This document shows positions 37,464 through 46,475 of a stretch of DNA of 64,000 nucleotides, one piece after another. This DNA comes from Phaeobacter sp. B1627. GTDB lineage: Bacteria > Pseudomonadota > Alphaproteobacteria > Rhodobacterales > Rhodobacteraceae. Both the position numbers and the translations under genes were made by a program. The notes below the pieces were generated by a model. It made no database searches. It was not told where the DNA came from and was given only the letters and a program-made list of their open reading frames with translations. The DNA lies in assembly GCF_006265095.1 (NCBI RefSeq), contig NZ_VCNK01000001.1, positions 248,001 through 312,000 on the forward strand, read 5' to 3'. Position 1 is the first letter of the stretch. Every line of letters begins with the position of its first letter.

Positions 37464-37548
37464 TTATCCACATTGAGGGAATGGCCCAATATGCGATCAG
37501 AGAGGGCATTACCGGATTTATCCACATCTCCCTGCCGAGTTATCCACA
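37464..37548 (+). promoter_or_regulatory. Cluster of three DnaA boxes
   Basis: Three exact TTATCCACA nonamers in one direction at 37464-37472, 37518-37526 and 37540-37548. The 10-mer ATGCGATCAG is also repeated (37491-37500, 37548-37557). TTATCCACA is the high-affinity DnaA site in many bacteria. Function here (origin, DnaA titration, or control of the next gene) is not shown. Confidence 0.65.
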
Positions 37549-37722
37549 TGCGATCAGGGGCCGTGTCACCGGCAGTATCGTGGTCAGTATGACGGAACCT
37601 GATTGCAGGATGCGTCAAATCGACTAACAAGCCGTTAATCTGCGGTACTGAGGTGGGGGAGGTCTAGGCCTCGCCCGAGCTTTGGATATGATCGCCGCGG
37701 CTCAGGAGAGGAAACCGAATTC

Positions 37723-39432
37723 ATGTCCAGCGACATTACGAACCCTATCGTCACAGGCGCCCGCAGCGGGGGAAGGATCCTCGCGGATCAGCTTCGCCTG
37801 CTCGGCGCAGACACGATCTATTGCGTGCCGGGGGAGAGCTATCTGGAGTTGCTCGACGGGCTTCATGCGCATCAGGACGCCATCAACGTGATCACCTGTC
37901 GCCACGAATCCGGCGCCGCCAATATGGCGGATGCCTATGGAAAGCTGACAGGGCGGCCCGGCATTTGTGCGGTGACGCGGGGACCTGGGGCAACCAACGC
38001 CTCAAACGGGGTTCATACGGCGTTTCAGGATTCGACACCGATGATCCTGCTGATTGGACAGGTGGGACGCGGTATGGTGGACCGCGAGGCCTTTCAGGAA
38101 ATTGATTATCGGCGCATGTTCGGGCAGATGGCAAAATGGGTGGCGCAGATCGACGATGCGGCGCGCATTCCTGAATATATCGCCCGTGCGTGGAAGATGG
38201 CGCAATCCGGACGGCCCGGGCCCGTGGTTCTGGCGCTGCCGGAGGATATGCTGACCGATGTGGTGCGCTGTGGCGACCTGCGCCCGACAGCGCGCGCCAA
38301 GGCGGCGCCGGTGCCGCAGTCCATGACCCGGCTGCAGGAGCTGATCGCGGCGGCGGATCGACCGATGATGATGGTGGGGGGACCGGGCTGGAGCGAAAGC
38401 TGCGCGCAAAAGGCGCTTGCCTTTGCGGCGCGTCTTGGTCTGCCGGTCACGACGTCGTTCCGCAGCCAGGACTATGTGGACAATGGCCACGCCTGCTATG
38501 TGGGGCCGGTCGGAATCGCGCCAGTTCCCAATCTTCGCAAACGCTTGCGGGAAGAGGTTGATCTGCTGATCGCGGTTGGTCCGCGTCTGGGCGAGATGAC
38601 CACACAGGGCTATGCGCTGATCGATATCCCGCATCCGCAGATGACATTTGTGCACGTGCACCCAGACGCGGATGAGCTGGGCCAGGTCTATCAGCCGGAT
38701 CTGTCCATCCAATCCGATCCGGAAGTGTTCTTTGACGCGGCCGAGGGGATAGAGGTGGCTGACCGCTCCCGTTGGGCAGACTGGGTGCGGACACAACGCG
38801 AGGACTATATTGCGTTTCAGACCCCGACCGAGGTCCCGGGCCCCGTCAATATGGCCAAAGTGGTGCGCCATATGAGCGAGACCCTGCCGCAGGACACGAT
38901 CTACACCAACGGGGCGGGGAACTATACCGTGTGGTTGCACCGGTTCCATCAGCACCGCGCCTATCGCACGCAGCTGGCCCCGACCAGCGGCTCCATGGGA
39001 TACGGCGTGCCGGCGGCCGTCGCCGCAAAGCTGCATCACCCCGATCGCACGGTGGTCGCGATGGCAGGGGATGGCTGTTTCATGATGACGTCGCAGGAGC
39101 TGGCCACGGCGGCGCAGCATGGTGCGGATGTGATCTATGTGGTGGTCAACAACGGTATGTATGGCACCATCCGCATGCATCAGGAACGCCACCATCCCGG
39201 CAAGGTGATGGCGACAAAGCTGGTGAACCCCGATTTCGTGGCCTATGCGGCGGCGTTTGGCATCGCCGGAGAGCGGGTGGTCAGCACCGAGGCCTTTGCA
39301 GGGGCATTGGATCGTGCGCGGGATGCCAAGGGCGGCTATCTGATCGAAATCATCGTTGACCCCGAAGCCTTGACGCCGAACCAGTCCCTCTCGCAGGTGC
39401 GCGCCGAGGGAGAGGCCAATTTGGCGTCCTGA
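37723..39432 (+). CDS. Thiamine diphosphate-dependent enzyme (acetolactate synthase-like)
   Basis: A 569-residue ThDP enzyme with three domains: Pyr domain carrying the catalytic Glu (CRHESGAANMADAYGKLTG), a central Rossmann-type domain (FLVxxDRPMMMVGGPGW region), and PP domain with the GDG...NN motif (MAGDGCFMMTSQELATAAQHG, then VVVNNGMYGTIRMHQERHHPG). The lack of a nearby small ilvN subunit and divergence from IlvB suggest a catabolic or oxo-acid decarboxylase/carboligase relative, not biosynthetic IlvB. Substrate unknown. The DnaA-box cluster lies in its upstream region. A GST gene follows after 67 bases. Confidence 0.9.
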   Translation: MSSDITNPIVTGARSGGRILADQLRLLGADTIYCVPGESYLELLDGLHAHQDAINVITCRHESGAANMADAYGKLTGRPGICAVTRGPGATNASNGVHTAFQDSTPMILLIGQVGRGMVDREAFQEIDYRRMFGQMAKWVAQIDDAARIPEYIARAWKMAQSGRPGPVVLALPEDMLTDVVRCGDLRPTARAKAAPVPQSMTRLQELIAAADRPMMMVGGPGWSESCAQKALAFAARLGLPVTTSFRSQDYVDNGHACYVGPVGIAPVPNLRKRLREEVDLLIAVGPRLGEMTTQGYALIDIPHPQMTFVHVHPDADELGQVYQPDLSIQSDPEVFFDAAEGIEVADRSRWADWVRTQREDYIAFQTPTEVPGPVNMAKVVRHMSETLPQDTIYTNGAGNYTVWLHRFHQHRAYRTQLAPTSGSMGYGVPAAVAAKLHHPDRTVVAMAGDGCFMMTSQELATAAQHGADVIYVVVNNGMYGTIRMHQERHHPGKVMATKLVNPDFVAYAAAFGIAGERVVSTEAFAGALDRARDAKGGYLIEIIVDPEALTPNQSLSQVRAEGEANLAS

Positions 39433-39499
39433 ACTTTATTGACGTGGCAGCCTTTGCCACGTCATCCTGAACTGCGCCCAAAAGCTGCGGAGAGACCTG

Positions 39500-40123
39500 A
39501 TGATCGACCTCTATACCTGGACCACGCCGAACGGGCGCAAGGTGTCTATCCTGCTGGAGGAGCTGGGGGTGCCCTACGAGGCGCATGCGGTGGATATTAC
39601 CGCAGGGGCCCAGTTCGATCCGAAGTTCCTTGAGATCAGCCCCAACAACAAGATCCCGGCGATCCGCGATCGCGACACCGGGGTTGTGATGATGGAATCC
39701 GGCTCCATCCTGATCTATCTGGCGGAGAAATATGGAAAATTCATGCCGCAGGAGGATCGTCTGGAAATCCTCGAATGGCTGATGTGGCAGATGGCCGGCT
39801 TTGGCCCCATTCTGGGGCAGGCCCATCATTTCCTGAAATACAACGCCGGAAAATCCCCCTACGCCGAGGCGCGGTATAGTGAAGAAGCCCGCAGGCTGTA
39901 TGGGGTGCTGGACCGGCGGCTGCAGGGGCGCGACTATATCGTCGGGGAGTATTCGATTGCCGACATGGCATGCTGGCCCTGGGCCTCACGCTATGAGTGG
40001 CAGCAGATCGACCTAGCAGACTACCCGAACCTGCGGGCCTGGTATCGCCGTATTGCCGCGCGCCCGGCGGTGCAGCGTGGCTACCATGTGCCCGCCAAGG
40101 TGAATGAGATCCCGCAGGGCTGA
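39500..40123 (+). CDS. Glutathione S-transferase family, YfcG/YghU (Nu)-like
   Basis: A 207-residue thiol-disulfide oxidoreductase-type GST. The N-terminal Thx fold starts YTWTTPNGRKVSILLEELG, where the TPNGRK motif with Thr/Asn replaces the classical Tyr/Ser and marks the Nu class; NKIPAIRD and ESGSILIYLAEKYG bind glutathione. The helical domain has WLMWQMAGFGPILGQAHHF, again Nu-like. These enzymes reduce disulfides or peroxides with glutathione. Downstream are three or four TTGTCAGGC repeats (40145-40183). Confidence 0.93.
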   Translation: MIDLYTWTTPNGRKVSILLEELGVPYEAHAVDITAGAQFDPKFLEISPNNKIPAIRDRDTGVVMMESGSILIYLAEKYGKFMPQEDRLEILEWLMWQMAGFGPILGQAHHFLKYNAGKSPYAEARYSEEARRLYGVLDRRLQGRDYIVGEYSIADMACWPWASRYEWQQIDLADYPNLRAWYRRIAARPAVQRGYHVPAKVNEIPQG

Positions 40124-40144
40124 GGCCGGGATCACCACAGCCTG

Positions 40145-40183
40145 TTGTCAGGCCCGTCTTGTCAGGCGTCCGTCTTGTCAGGC
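40145..40183. repeat. Three TTGTCAGGC direct repeats
   Basis: TTGTCAGGC at 40145-40153, 40159-40167 and 40175-40183, spaced 14 and 16 bases, in the short gap between convergent genes. A degenerate fourth follows near 40190-40206 (TTTTATCGGGCC). Confidence 0.7.
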
Positions 40184-40215
40184 TCCTGTTTTATCGGGCC
40201 ACGTCTTATCCGGCC

Positions 40216-40941
40216 TCATGTCCTGTCGCTTCCAGCAGGTTCCAGACCCTCCCCGGCCCGGCGAATAGCCCCGGCAATGAGAGCAGGCGCACCGGGCAGG
40301 GCGCCGAGAACCGGGAGGCACTGTCCCTGAAACCCGGCCTCGGCCAGGGCTTCGGGGATATCTTCGCGCACATGGGCCCCCGATTGGGCAAAAAACGGCA
40401 GGCAGAGCGAGCGTTCCCCAAGGGGACGCGCGGCCTCGCTGATGAAGGGGGCCTGTTCGACAAATCCGGTGGAGATGCGCAGGCCGGGCAGGATGGCACG
40501 CAGGCTGGCGGCAAAACTCTCGGCCGCTTCTGCGGCTTTGGGACCGCGCGCAGACCCATGTGCAGCAAGCAGAATATCGGTCTCCGTCAGCTGCCAGCCA
40601 CGGGTTGCAATCTCCTGCGCCAGGGCTTTGGCGGCCATTTCGGGCAATGCAGCATCAAGGCCGAAAGGGGTCGCCATGTGATAGTGCTGACCTTCAAGAC
40701 GCCGGGGCAGGACCTTGCCGGTGAACCAGCCGCGGGCCATGAAGAAGGGATAGATCACGGCTCCGTCGGCCATCGCATTCTCGAGGAACCCGCGCGAGGC
40801 AAGGGTGGCCGATCGGACCTGCCACTCCGGCAGGTGGTCCTGCACGGCGGCCGCGATCGCGGCGAGGTGTATCTCTGGCGGCGGAGGCGCAGAGGGCTGG
40901 CCATGGGAGGTCAGCAGGGCAATGCGAGGGGCGAGGGGCAT
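40216..40941 (-). CDS. CbiX/SirB-like tetrapyrrole chelatase family protein
   Basis: A 241-residue protein related to sirohydrochlorin cobaltochelatase/ferrochelatase (CbiX family). The N-half has ALLTSHGQPSAPPPPE and ENAMADGAVIYPFFMARGWFTG; the C-half has ILLAAHGSARGPKAAEAAE and GFVEQAPFISEAA and LPFFAQSGAHVREDIPEAL, so two CbiX-like halves are visible, each with a candidate metal-binding His. No cob or sir genes adjoin. The exact metal is unknown. Confidence 0.8.
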   Translation of the reverse strand: MPLAPRIALLTSHGQPSAPPPPEIHLAAIAAAVQDHLPEWQVRSATLASRGFLENAMADGAVIYPFFMARGWFTGKVLPRRLEGQHYHMATPFGLDAALPEMAAKALAQEIATRGWQLTETDILLAAHGSARGPKAAEAAESFAASLRAILPGLRISTGFVEQAPFISEAARPLGERSLCLPFFAQSGAHVREDIPEALAEAGFQGQCLPVLGALPGAPALIAGAIRRAGEGLEPAGSDRT

Positions 40942-41084
40942 TCAGGACCGCTTGGCTAGGGGGTTGCATCGAATAGGGTGAACCTAGGGCGGCAGCGGGT
41001 CCCTGAAAAGGGGCCGCCGGGATTACAAAGCGGAATTCAGACAGGCCGTCTCCGGGGAAGACGCAAAAAAACTCTCTTATGTGG

Positions 41085-41113
41085 TTGACGGCAAAATGTC
41101 CTTCCCATAAATC
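41085..41113 (+). promoter_or_regulatory. Candidate promoter of tRNA-Gly
   Basis: TTGACG (41085-41090) with a loose -10 region CATAAATC (41106-41113) 15-17 bases downstream, ending about 12 bases before the tRNA 5' end. Confidence 0.5.
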
Positions 41114-41125
41114 ACACGATACGGC

Positions 41126-41199
41126 GCGGGTATGGTGAAATGGTATCATAAGAGCCTTCCAAGCTTAAGGCGCGGGTTCGATTCCCGCTACCCGCTCCA
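41126..41199 (+). tRNA. tRNA-Gly (anticodon TCC)
   Basis: The acceptor arms GCGGGTA (41126-41132) and TACCCGC (41189-41195) pair perfectly, followed by T and encoded CCA (41197-41199). D-arm GGTGAAATGGTATC, anticodon loop CTTCCAA with TCC, and T-arm GCGGGTTCGATTCCCGC are all clear. The anticodon stem has a G-U and an A-A at its outer end. It reads GGA/GGG glycine codons. Confidence 0.97.
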
Positions 41200-41401
41200 A
41201 ACTCCCCCCTGCGTCCGAAGCGGTCCCCGAAAGATCTGCCAATTCAGGCTGTTGCGGTGCTCCTCGGCGCGTGCGACCGGGTGCGTGTTCTCACCGCACC
41301 ATACCAAAGCAGCCTTGACCTGACCCTGTGGCAAGGCCATGAAATTGCCGGGACAGTGCCGGAGACAGTTTCAAATTCTTCCGGCCGGTAAAGGAGCTCT
41401 C

Positions 41402-43264
41402 ATGGCACGACGCACGGCGCAGACCTCAGGCAGCAGCAACGAAGAGCGCGAAGCCTCGCGCAGGATCGGCGTGCTGAGGGCGCTCTGGCCATTCATGCGC
41501 CCCTATCGGGCAATGATCGTCGCCGCGCTGATGGCGCTGACCCTGACGGCGGGCGTGTCCCTGTCGCTGCCGCTTGCGGTACGTCGGGTGGTGGATAATT
41601 TCCGCATCACAGATGCCGAGCTGCTGAACCAGTATTTTGGCGCTGCCATGGTGATGGCGGCTCTGCTCGCCCTGGGCACCGGTGTGCGCTATGCGTTGGT
41701 GACAAAGCTGGGCGAGCGTGTGGTGGCAGACATCCGCAAGGCGGTGTTCGACCGCATCATCGGCATGAGCCCGGCCTTTTTCGAACGTATCATGACCGGC
41801 GAGGTGCTGAGCCGGATCACCACCGACACCACGCTGATCCAATCCGTGCTGGGCTCGTCGGCCTCGGTCGCGTTGCGCAACCTGCTGATATTTGCGGGCG
41901 GACTTGTTCTGATGCTGCTGACCTCGGCCAAACTGACTTTGCTGGTTTTGCTGATCGTACCCGCGGTGATCGTGCCGATTCTCGTGCTGGGGCGTCGTCT
42001 GCGGGTTATTTCCCGCGAGAATCAGGACTGGATTGCCGCGTCTTCGGGCAATGCGGGCGAGGCATTGGGCGCTGTCCAGACAGTGCAGGCGTTCACCCAT
42101 GAGGCACTGAGCCGCGCGAGTTTCGCCGAGATGACCGAAACCGCCTATGATGTGTCGCTTCGCCGGATCCAGACCCGGGCCTGGCTGACGGTCATTGTTA
42201 TCTTCCTGGTGTTTTCCGGCGTGGTGGGCGTGTTGTGGATTGGCGCCAATGATGTGCGCTTTGGTGGCATGTCCGAAGGCGCGCTGGTGCAATTCGTGAT
42301 CTATGCGGTGATGGTTGCCGGCTCGGTCGCCGCGCTGTCGGAAATCTGGAGCGAGCTGCAGCGGGCGGCGGGGGCCACCGAGCGACTGGTCGAGCTGCTG
42401 CAGGCCGAAGACACGGTCCTCGACCCGATTGCAACGCCCCAGAGTTCGAACAGCCTGAACAGCCTGAACGGGGCGAACAGCCCTGACGCCGCCCGTCGCC
42501 TCCCCGAGCCGGTGCGTGGCGAAATCACCTTTGACAAGGTGTCCTTTACCTATCCGTCGCGACCGGAAACCTCGGCGCTGGCGGCGGTTGATCTGACCAT
42601 CCGGCCGGGCGAGACCGTGGCCTTTGTCGGCCCCTCAGGCGCAGGCAAGACCACCATCATTCAGATGATCCAACGGTTTTATGACCCGCAATCCGGTGAG
42701 GTGCGTCTTGATGGGGTGCCTCTCAACACCCTGACACGCAATGAGTTCCGCAAGCACATCGCGTTGGTGCCGCAGGATCCTGTCATCTTTGCCACCACCG
42801 CGCGCGAGAATATCCGCTTTGGCCGCCCTGATGCCACAGATGCAGAGGTCGAGGCCGCCGCCCGGTCCGCCGCCGCGCATGAATTCATCCTGAACCTGCC
42901 CGATGGCTATGACGCCTATGTGGGCGAACGCGGGGTGATGCTGTCGGGGGGGCAGAAGCAGCGGATTGCCATCGCGCGTGCGATCCTGCGCGATGCGCCG
43001 GTGCTGCTGCTGGACGAGGCCACCTCGGCGCTGGATGCGGAGAGCGAACGCCTCGTTCAGGCCGCGTTCGAGGACCTGAGCCGCGACCGGACCACCATCG
43101 TCGTGGCGCATCGCCTCGCCACCGTCAAACAGGCGGATCGTATTGTGGTGATGGATCAGGGCCGCATTGTCGCAATCGGCAGCCACGACAGTCTCGTCGC
43201 CGAAGACGGGCTCTATGCGCGGCTGGCGCGGCTGCAATTCACCGACGGTGCCGCAGTGGCCTGA
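41402..43264 (+). CDS. ABC transporter, fused permease and ATPase (exporter type)
   Basis: A 620-residue half-transporter of the MsbA/LmrA type that dimerises. Six helices (about 30-320) form the type I exporter membrane domain; the ATPase starts about 380 after a Ser/Asn-rich linker (QSSNSLNSLNGANS). Motifs: Walker A GPSGAGKTT, Q-loop LVPQDPVIF, signature LSGGQKQRIAIARA, Walker B VLLLDEATSALD, switch His in VVAHRLATVKQ. Start ATG 41402 with AAGGAG upstream. Substrate likely lipid or hydrophobic; not determinable. Confidence 0.94.
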   Translation: MARRTAQTSGSSNEEREASRRIGVLRALWPFMRPYRAMIVAALMALTLTAGVSLSLPLAVRRVVDNFRITDAELLNQYFGAAMVMAALLALGTGVRYALVTKLGERVVADIRKAVFDRIIGMSPAFFERIMTGEVLSRITTDTTLIQSVLGSSASVALRNLLIFAGGLVLMLLTSAKLTLLVLLIVPAVIVPILVLGRRLRVISRENQDWIAASSGNAGEALGAVQTVQAFTHEALSRASFAEMTETAYDVSLRRIQTRAWLTVIVIFLVFSGVVGVLWIGANDVRFGGMSEGALVQFVIYAVMVAGSVAALSEIWSELQRAAGATERLVELLQAEDTVLDPIATPQSSNSLNSLNGANSPDAARRLPEPVRGEITFDKVSFTYPSRPETSALAAVDLTIRPGETVAFVGPSGAGKTTIIQMIQRFYDPQSGEVRLDGVPLNTLTRNEFRKHIALVPQDPVIFATTARENIRFGRPDATDAEVEAAARSAAAHEFILNLPDGYDAYVGERGVMLSGGQKQRIAIARAILRDAPVLLLDEATSALDAESERLVQAAFEDLSRDRTTIVVAHRLATVKQADRIVVMDQGRIVAIGSHDSLVAEDGLYARLARLQFTDGAAVA

Positions 43265-43463
43265 GGCGGCGGGACGGCTGAAACCGCCTGAGCCGTGCTC
43301 AGGCGCGCAAGTTTCGCGTGGAATTCTGCGGGAAATGGCGTAGCGTCACAGTCCGGCTTCCTCTACGTGAAGCGGCGACGTCGCTTGCACCTATGGTGAA
43401 ATCCAATCATTTTGGCGGGCAGGAGAATGCAAGGTCCGTGAGGCCGAGCGAGGGAGGATATCA

Positions 43464-45347
43464 ATGGCTTTTGCAACGATCGCGGATGTCGCGGCGATTG
43501 AACAGGAATCGTCCTGGGCGGATCGCGATGTCCCCACGACGCTATATCAGATGCTGTCCCGGACGGCGGCAAAGTTTCCCGACAACCGGGCGATCAGCTA
43601 TCAGATCTTTTCCGGTCCCAAGGACAAGGCGGAAACCCTGACCTGGCGTCAGGTCAGAGACAAGACCACGCAGGCGGCAAACCTGTTTCGCTCGCTTGGC
43701 ATTGGCGAAACCGATGTGGTGGCCTATGTGCTGCCAAATGCGAATGAAACGCTGATCACCATGCTCGGCGGGGCGGTGGCGGGGATCGTCAATCCGATCA
43801 ACCCGCTGTTGGAACCCGAGCAGATTGCCTCCATCCTGCGGGAAACAAAGGCAAAGGTCGTCGTGACCCTGAAGGCGTTTCCAAAGACGGACGTGGCGCA
43901 AAAGGTGGCCGAGGCCGTGGCGCATTCTCCGACCGTGAAAACGGTATTGGAGGTCGACCTGAACCGGTATCTGACGCCGCCGAAATCCTGGATCGTGCCG
44001 TTGATCCGGCCGAAAGTGAACAAGGCCCACGCGCATGCCGACTACATGTGTTTCCGCAAGGAACTGGCCAAGCAGCCAACCGAACTGACCTTTGCGGATG
44101 CGACAGAGGATCGGGTGGCCTGCTACTTCCACACCGGTGGCACCACCGGCATGCCGAAGGTGGCACAGCATACCTATCAGGGGTTGATCTACAATGGCTG
44201 GCTCGGCGACACGCTGCTGTTCACCGAGCATGACAACATCATGTGCCCGCTGCCGCTGTTTCACGTCTTTGCCTGCCATGTAATTGTTATGGCTGCGGTA
44301 TCATCGGGGGCGCATGTGGTGTTTCCGACCCCGCAGGGCTATCGCGGCGAGGGCGTCTTTGACAACTTCTGGAAGCTCTGCGAACGCTGGAAAATCTCTT
44401 TCATCATCACGGTTCCGACCGCGATTTCGGCCAAGATGCAGCGCCCGGTGGATGCGGATATCTCGACGGTCAAGACGGCGTTCTCCGGTTCCGCACCGCT
44501 GCCGCTGGAACTGTTCCGCAGGTTCGAAAAGGCCACCGGGGTCCGGCTGATCGAGGGCTACGGGCTGACAGAGGCAACCTGTCTGGTGTCCTGCAATCCC
44601 GTTGAAGGCGAAAAGAAGGTCGGCTCCATCGGCATTCCATTCCCCTATTCGGACGTCCGGATCATCAAGGGAACACCGGATGGGCTGATCGAATGCGGCC
44701 CGGACGAGATCGGCGAGATCTGCGTCCATACGCCCGGTGTCTATCCCGGTCACACCTATACGGAGAGCGACAAGAATATCGATCTCTACTACAAGGAGAA
44801 ATACCTGCGCACGGGCGATCTGGGGCGGGTCGATGGGGATGGCTACCTCTGGATCACCGGGCGGGCCAAGGATCTGATCATTCGGGGCGGCCACAATATC
44901 GACCCGGCAGAGATCGAAGAGGCGCTGCTGGGCCATGATGCGGTGGCCTTTGCCGGGGCGATCGGGCAGCCGGATGCGCATTCGGGCGAGCTGCCCTGTG
45001 CCTTTGTCGAACTGGTCGCCGGGGCCACCGTCACCGAGGAAGAGCTGCTGGCCTATTGCAAGCGCCACATCCACGAACGGGCCGCGATTCCAAAGCATAT
45101 GACCATCCTCGATGAGCTGCCGAAAACAGCCGTCGGCAAAGTGTTCAAACCCGACCTGCGCCGCCACGCGATCATTCGTGTCTACGACGCCGCATTGGAG
45201 AGTGCCGGGCTGGATGCGCGGGTCGCGCGGGTGGTCGACGACAAAAAACGCGGTCTGGTGGCACAGTTGACCATGAATGGCAGCCAGGAGAGCGACGTGG
45301 GCAAGGTGCTCGGCTCCTTCACACGCCCTTGGGAGGCAGCAGTCTGA
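43464..45347 (+). CDS. Acyl-CoA synthetase (AMP-forming)
   Basis: A 627-residue adenylate-forming enzyme that activates a carboxylic acid to its CoA thioester. Motifs: P-loop HTGGTTGMPKVA, GYGLTEATCLVS (A5), TGDLGRVDGDGYLWITGR (A7/A8), IIRGGHNIDPAEIEE, and the catalytic lysine in PKTAVGKVFKPD (A10). The C-terminal tail of about 60 residues after the lysine is longer than in short-chain enzymes. Its chain-length preference cannot be read. Followed by a strong terminator at 45378-45408. Confidence 0.93.
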   Translation: MAFATIADVAAIEQESSWADRDVPTTLYQMLSRTAAKFPDNRAISYQIFSGPKDKAETLTWRQVRDKTTQAANLFRSLGIGETDVVAYVLPNANETLITMLGGAVAGIVNPINPLLEPEQIASILRETKAKVVVTLKAFPKTDVAQKVAEAVAHSPTVKTVLEVDLNRYLTPPKSWIVPLIRPKVNKAHAHADYMCFRKELAKQPTELTFADATEDRVACYFHTGGTTGMPKVAQHTYQGLIYNGWLGDTLLFTEHDNIMCPLPLFHVFACHVIVMAAVSSGAHVVFPTPQGYRGEGVFDNFWKLCERWKISFIITVPTAISAKMQRPVDADISTVKTAFSGSAPLPLELFRRFEKATGVRLIEGYGLTEATCLVSCNPVEGEKKVGSIGIPFPYSDVRIIKGTPDGLIECGPDEIGEICVHTPGVYPGHTYTESDKNIDLYYKEKYLRTGDLGRVDGDGYLWITGRAKDLIIRGGHNIDPAEIEEALLGHDAVAFAGAIGQPDAHSGELPCAFVELVAGATVTEEELLAYCKRHIHERAAIPKHMTILDELPKTAVGKVFKPDLRRHAIIRVYDAALESAGLDARVARVVDDKKRGLVAQLTMNGSQESDVGKVLGSFTRPWEAAV

Positions 45348-45377
45348 TCTTCTGACCTGTCCCGGGCAGACCAAAGG

Positions 45378-45408
45378 AAAAAGCGCGTCCGTGAGGGCGT
45401 GCTTTTTT
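45378..45408 (+). terminator. Intrinsic terminator after acyl-CoA synthetase
   Basis: AAAAAGCGCGTCC (45378-45390) pairs with GGGCGTGCTTTTT (45395-45407) with two wobble pairs and a GTGA loop; A and T tracts on both sides allow it to work in both directions. Confidence 0.88.
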
Positions 45409-45450
45409 CATTTTGCCGTTTCCATTGCCGTGTTGCGGTCCTAGGCTTTG

Positions 45451-46419
45451 ATGCAATATCGGACAGCAGCAGCGGCGGACCCAATGGACTATGAAAAGCT
45501 GATTGACGAGGAAACCTGGTCGTTCATCCGGGAGACGGGTGGCTATTATCCGGATACGGCCGCCACCTTCTCGGTCGAGGATCAGCGTCAGGCCTATAAC
45601 GAGATGGCAGCGGCCTTCCGCGCGCCGCGCCCCGAGGTGGTCGCCGTGACCGAGCGTACGGTGGGCAATGTCTCCGTCCGGATCTACGAGGCGGGCGACC
45701 CGACCCGCACGGTCCTGTATTGCCATGGCGGTGGCTTCGTTGTGGGGGACCTGAACAGTCACGATGATGTCTGTTGCGAAATCTGCGAGCAGACCGGCTA
45801 TCGCGTGGTTGCGGTGGATTACCGGCTGGCCCCGGAATATCCGCATCCGGCACAGTTTGACGATGCATGGACGGTGCTGGAGTGGATCGCAAAGACCTAT
45901 GAGGACGGTGGCGTGGTCCTGGCGGGCGACAGCGCCGGGGCGCTCCTGTGCGCCAGCGTCGCGCATCATGCGCGGGGCCGTCTGGAGGATGCGGTGATGG
46001 GGCAGGTATTGATCTATCCTGCACTGGGCGGCAACCCGAGCCTGCCATCCTACACGGAACACGCTCAGGCGCCGATGCTGACCCGCGAGGATATCACCTT
46101 CTATATGGGAGTCCGGACCGGGGGCGACGCGCCGCCGACGTCAGATCCGACCTATGCGCCCCTGCAGGACAGCGATTTCAGCGGCCTCCCCCCGACGGTG
46201 ATGTTCTCGGCCGATTGCGATCCGCTCCGCGACGACTGCAAGGCCTACAAAGAGGTGCTGGAGGCTGCTGGCACGCCGGTGCATTGGATCAATGAGGCAG
46301 GGCTGGTGCATGGCTATCTGCGCGCGCGCCATCGTGCCCAGCGGGCGCGGGACAGTTTCGAACGGATCACCCTCGCGATTGAGGGCCTGGGACAGGAGAT
46401 CTGGCCCTACGACGATTGA
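45451..46419 (+). CDS. Alpha/beta hydrolase, HSL-type esterase/lipase
   Basis: A hormone-sensitive-lipase family esterase of about 320 residues. Oxyanion motif CHGGGFVVG, nucleophile GDSAGALLC, acid in DCDPLRDDC and histidine in GLVHGYLRAR. The N-terminal cap region (about 1-75) is helical, as usual. The start is uncertain: ATG 45451 is used, but ATG 45484 (MDYEKLIDEETW), with GGCGGA upstream, may be the real one. Substrates are short-chain esters in the family. The gene sits between a terminator and a convergent phosphodiesterase gene. Confidence 0.9.
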   Translation: MQYRTAAAADPMDYEKLIDEETWSFIRETGGYYPDTAATFSVEDQRQAYNEMAAAFRAPRPEVVAVTERTVGNVSVRIYEAGDPTRTVLYCHGGGFVVGDLNSHDDVCCEICEQTGYRVVAVDYRLAPEYPHPAQFDDAWTVLEWIAKTYEDGGVVLAGDSAGALLCASVAHHARGRLEDAVMGQVLIYPALGGNPSLPSYTEHAQAPMLTREDITFYMGVRTGGDAPPTSDPTYAPLQDSDFSGLPPTVMFSADCDPLRDDCKAYKEVLEAAGTPVHWINEAGLVHGYLRARHRAQRARDSFERITLAIEGLGQEIWPYDD

Positions 46420-46475
46420 TCCGCATCCAATGAGGGATCTGGCAGTCTGGTGCCGACCCGACCCGGGCCGTTGCC

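Larger units (their letters stand above)
37030..37722. other. Gene-free region: terminator, AT-rich tract, DnaA-box cluster
   Basis: About 690 bases. In order: direct repeat GAACCTTNCCGG (37042-37053 and 37061-37072), ptsP terminator (37086-37113), an AT-rich tract (about 37140-37265), and three TTATCCACA boxes (37464-37548). Minus-strand frames of 97 and 122 residues cross it; their repeated VDKS comes from the boxes, so I do not call them, although CVSRHVVAMSQCAACREYLDEA loosely recalls a Zn-binding anti-sigma motif. Confidence 0.6.

Noticed and set aside
37234-37630. Minus-strand frames of 97 and 122 residues
   Set aside because: Repeated VDKS segments come from the DnaA boxes; the Cys/His stretch is only loosely anti-sigma-like and lacks a partner sigma gene.
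41126-41199. Integration-site (attB) use of the tRNA-Gly 3' end
   Set aside because: No integrase gene and no second copy of the tRNA 3' end in the window.
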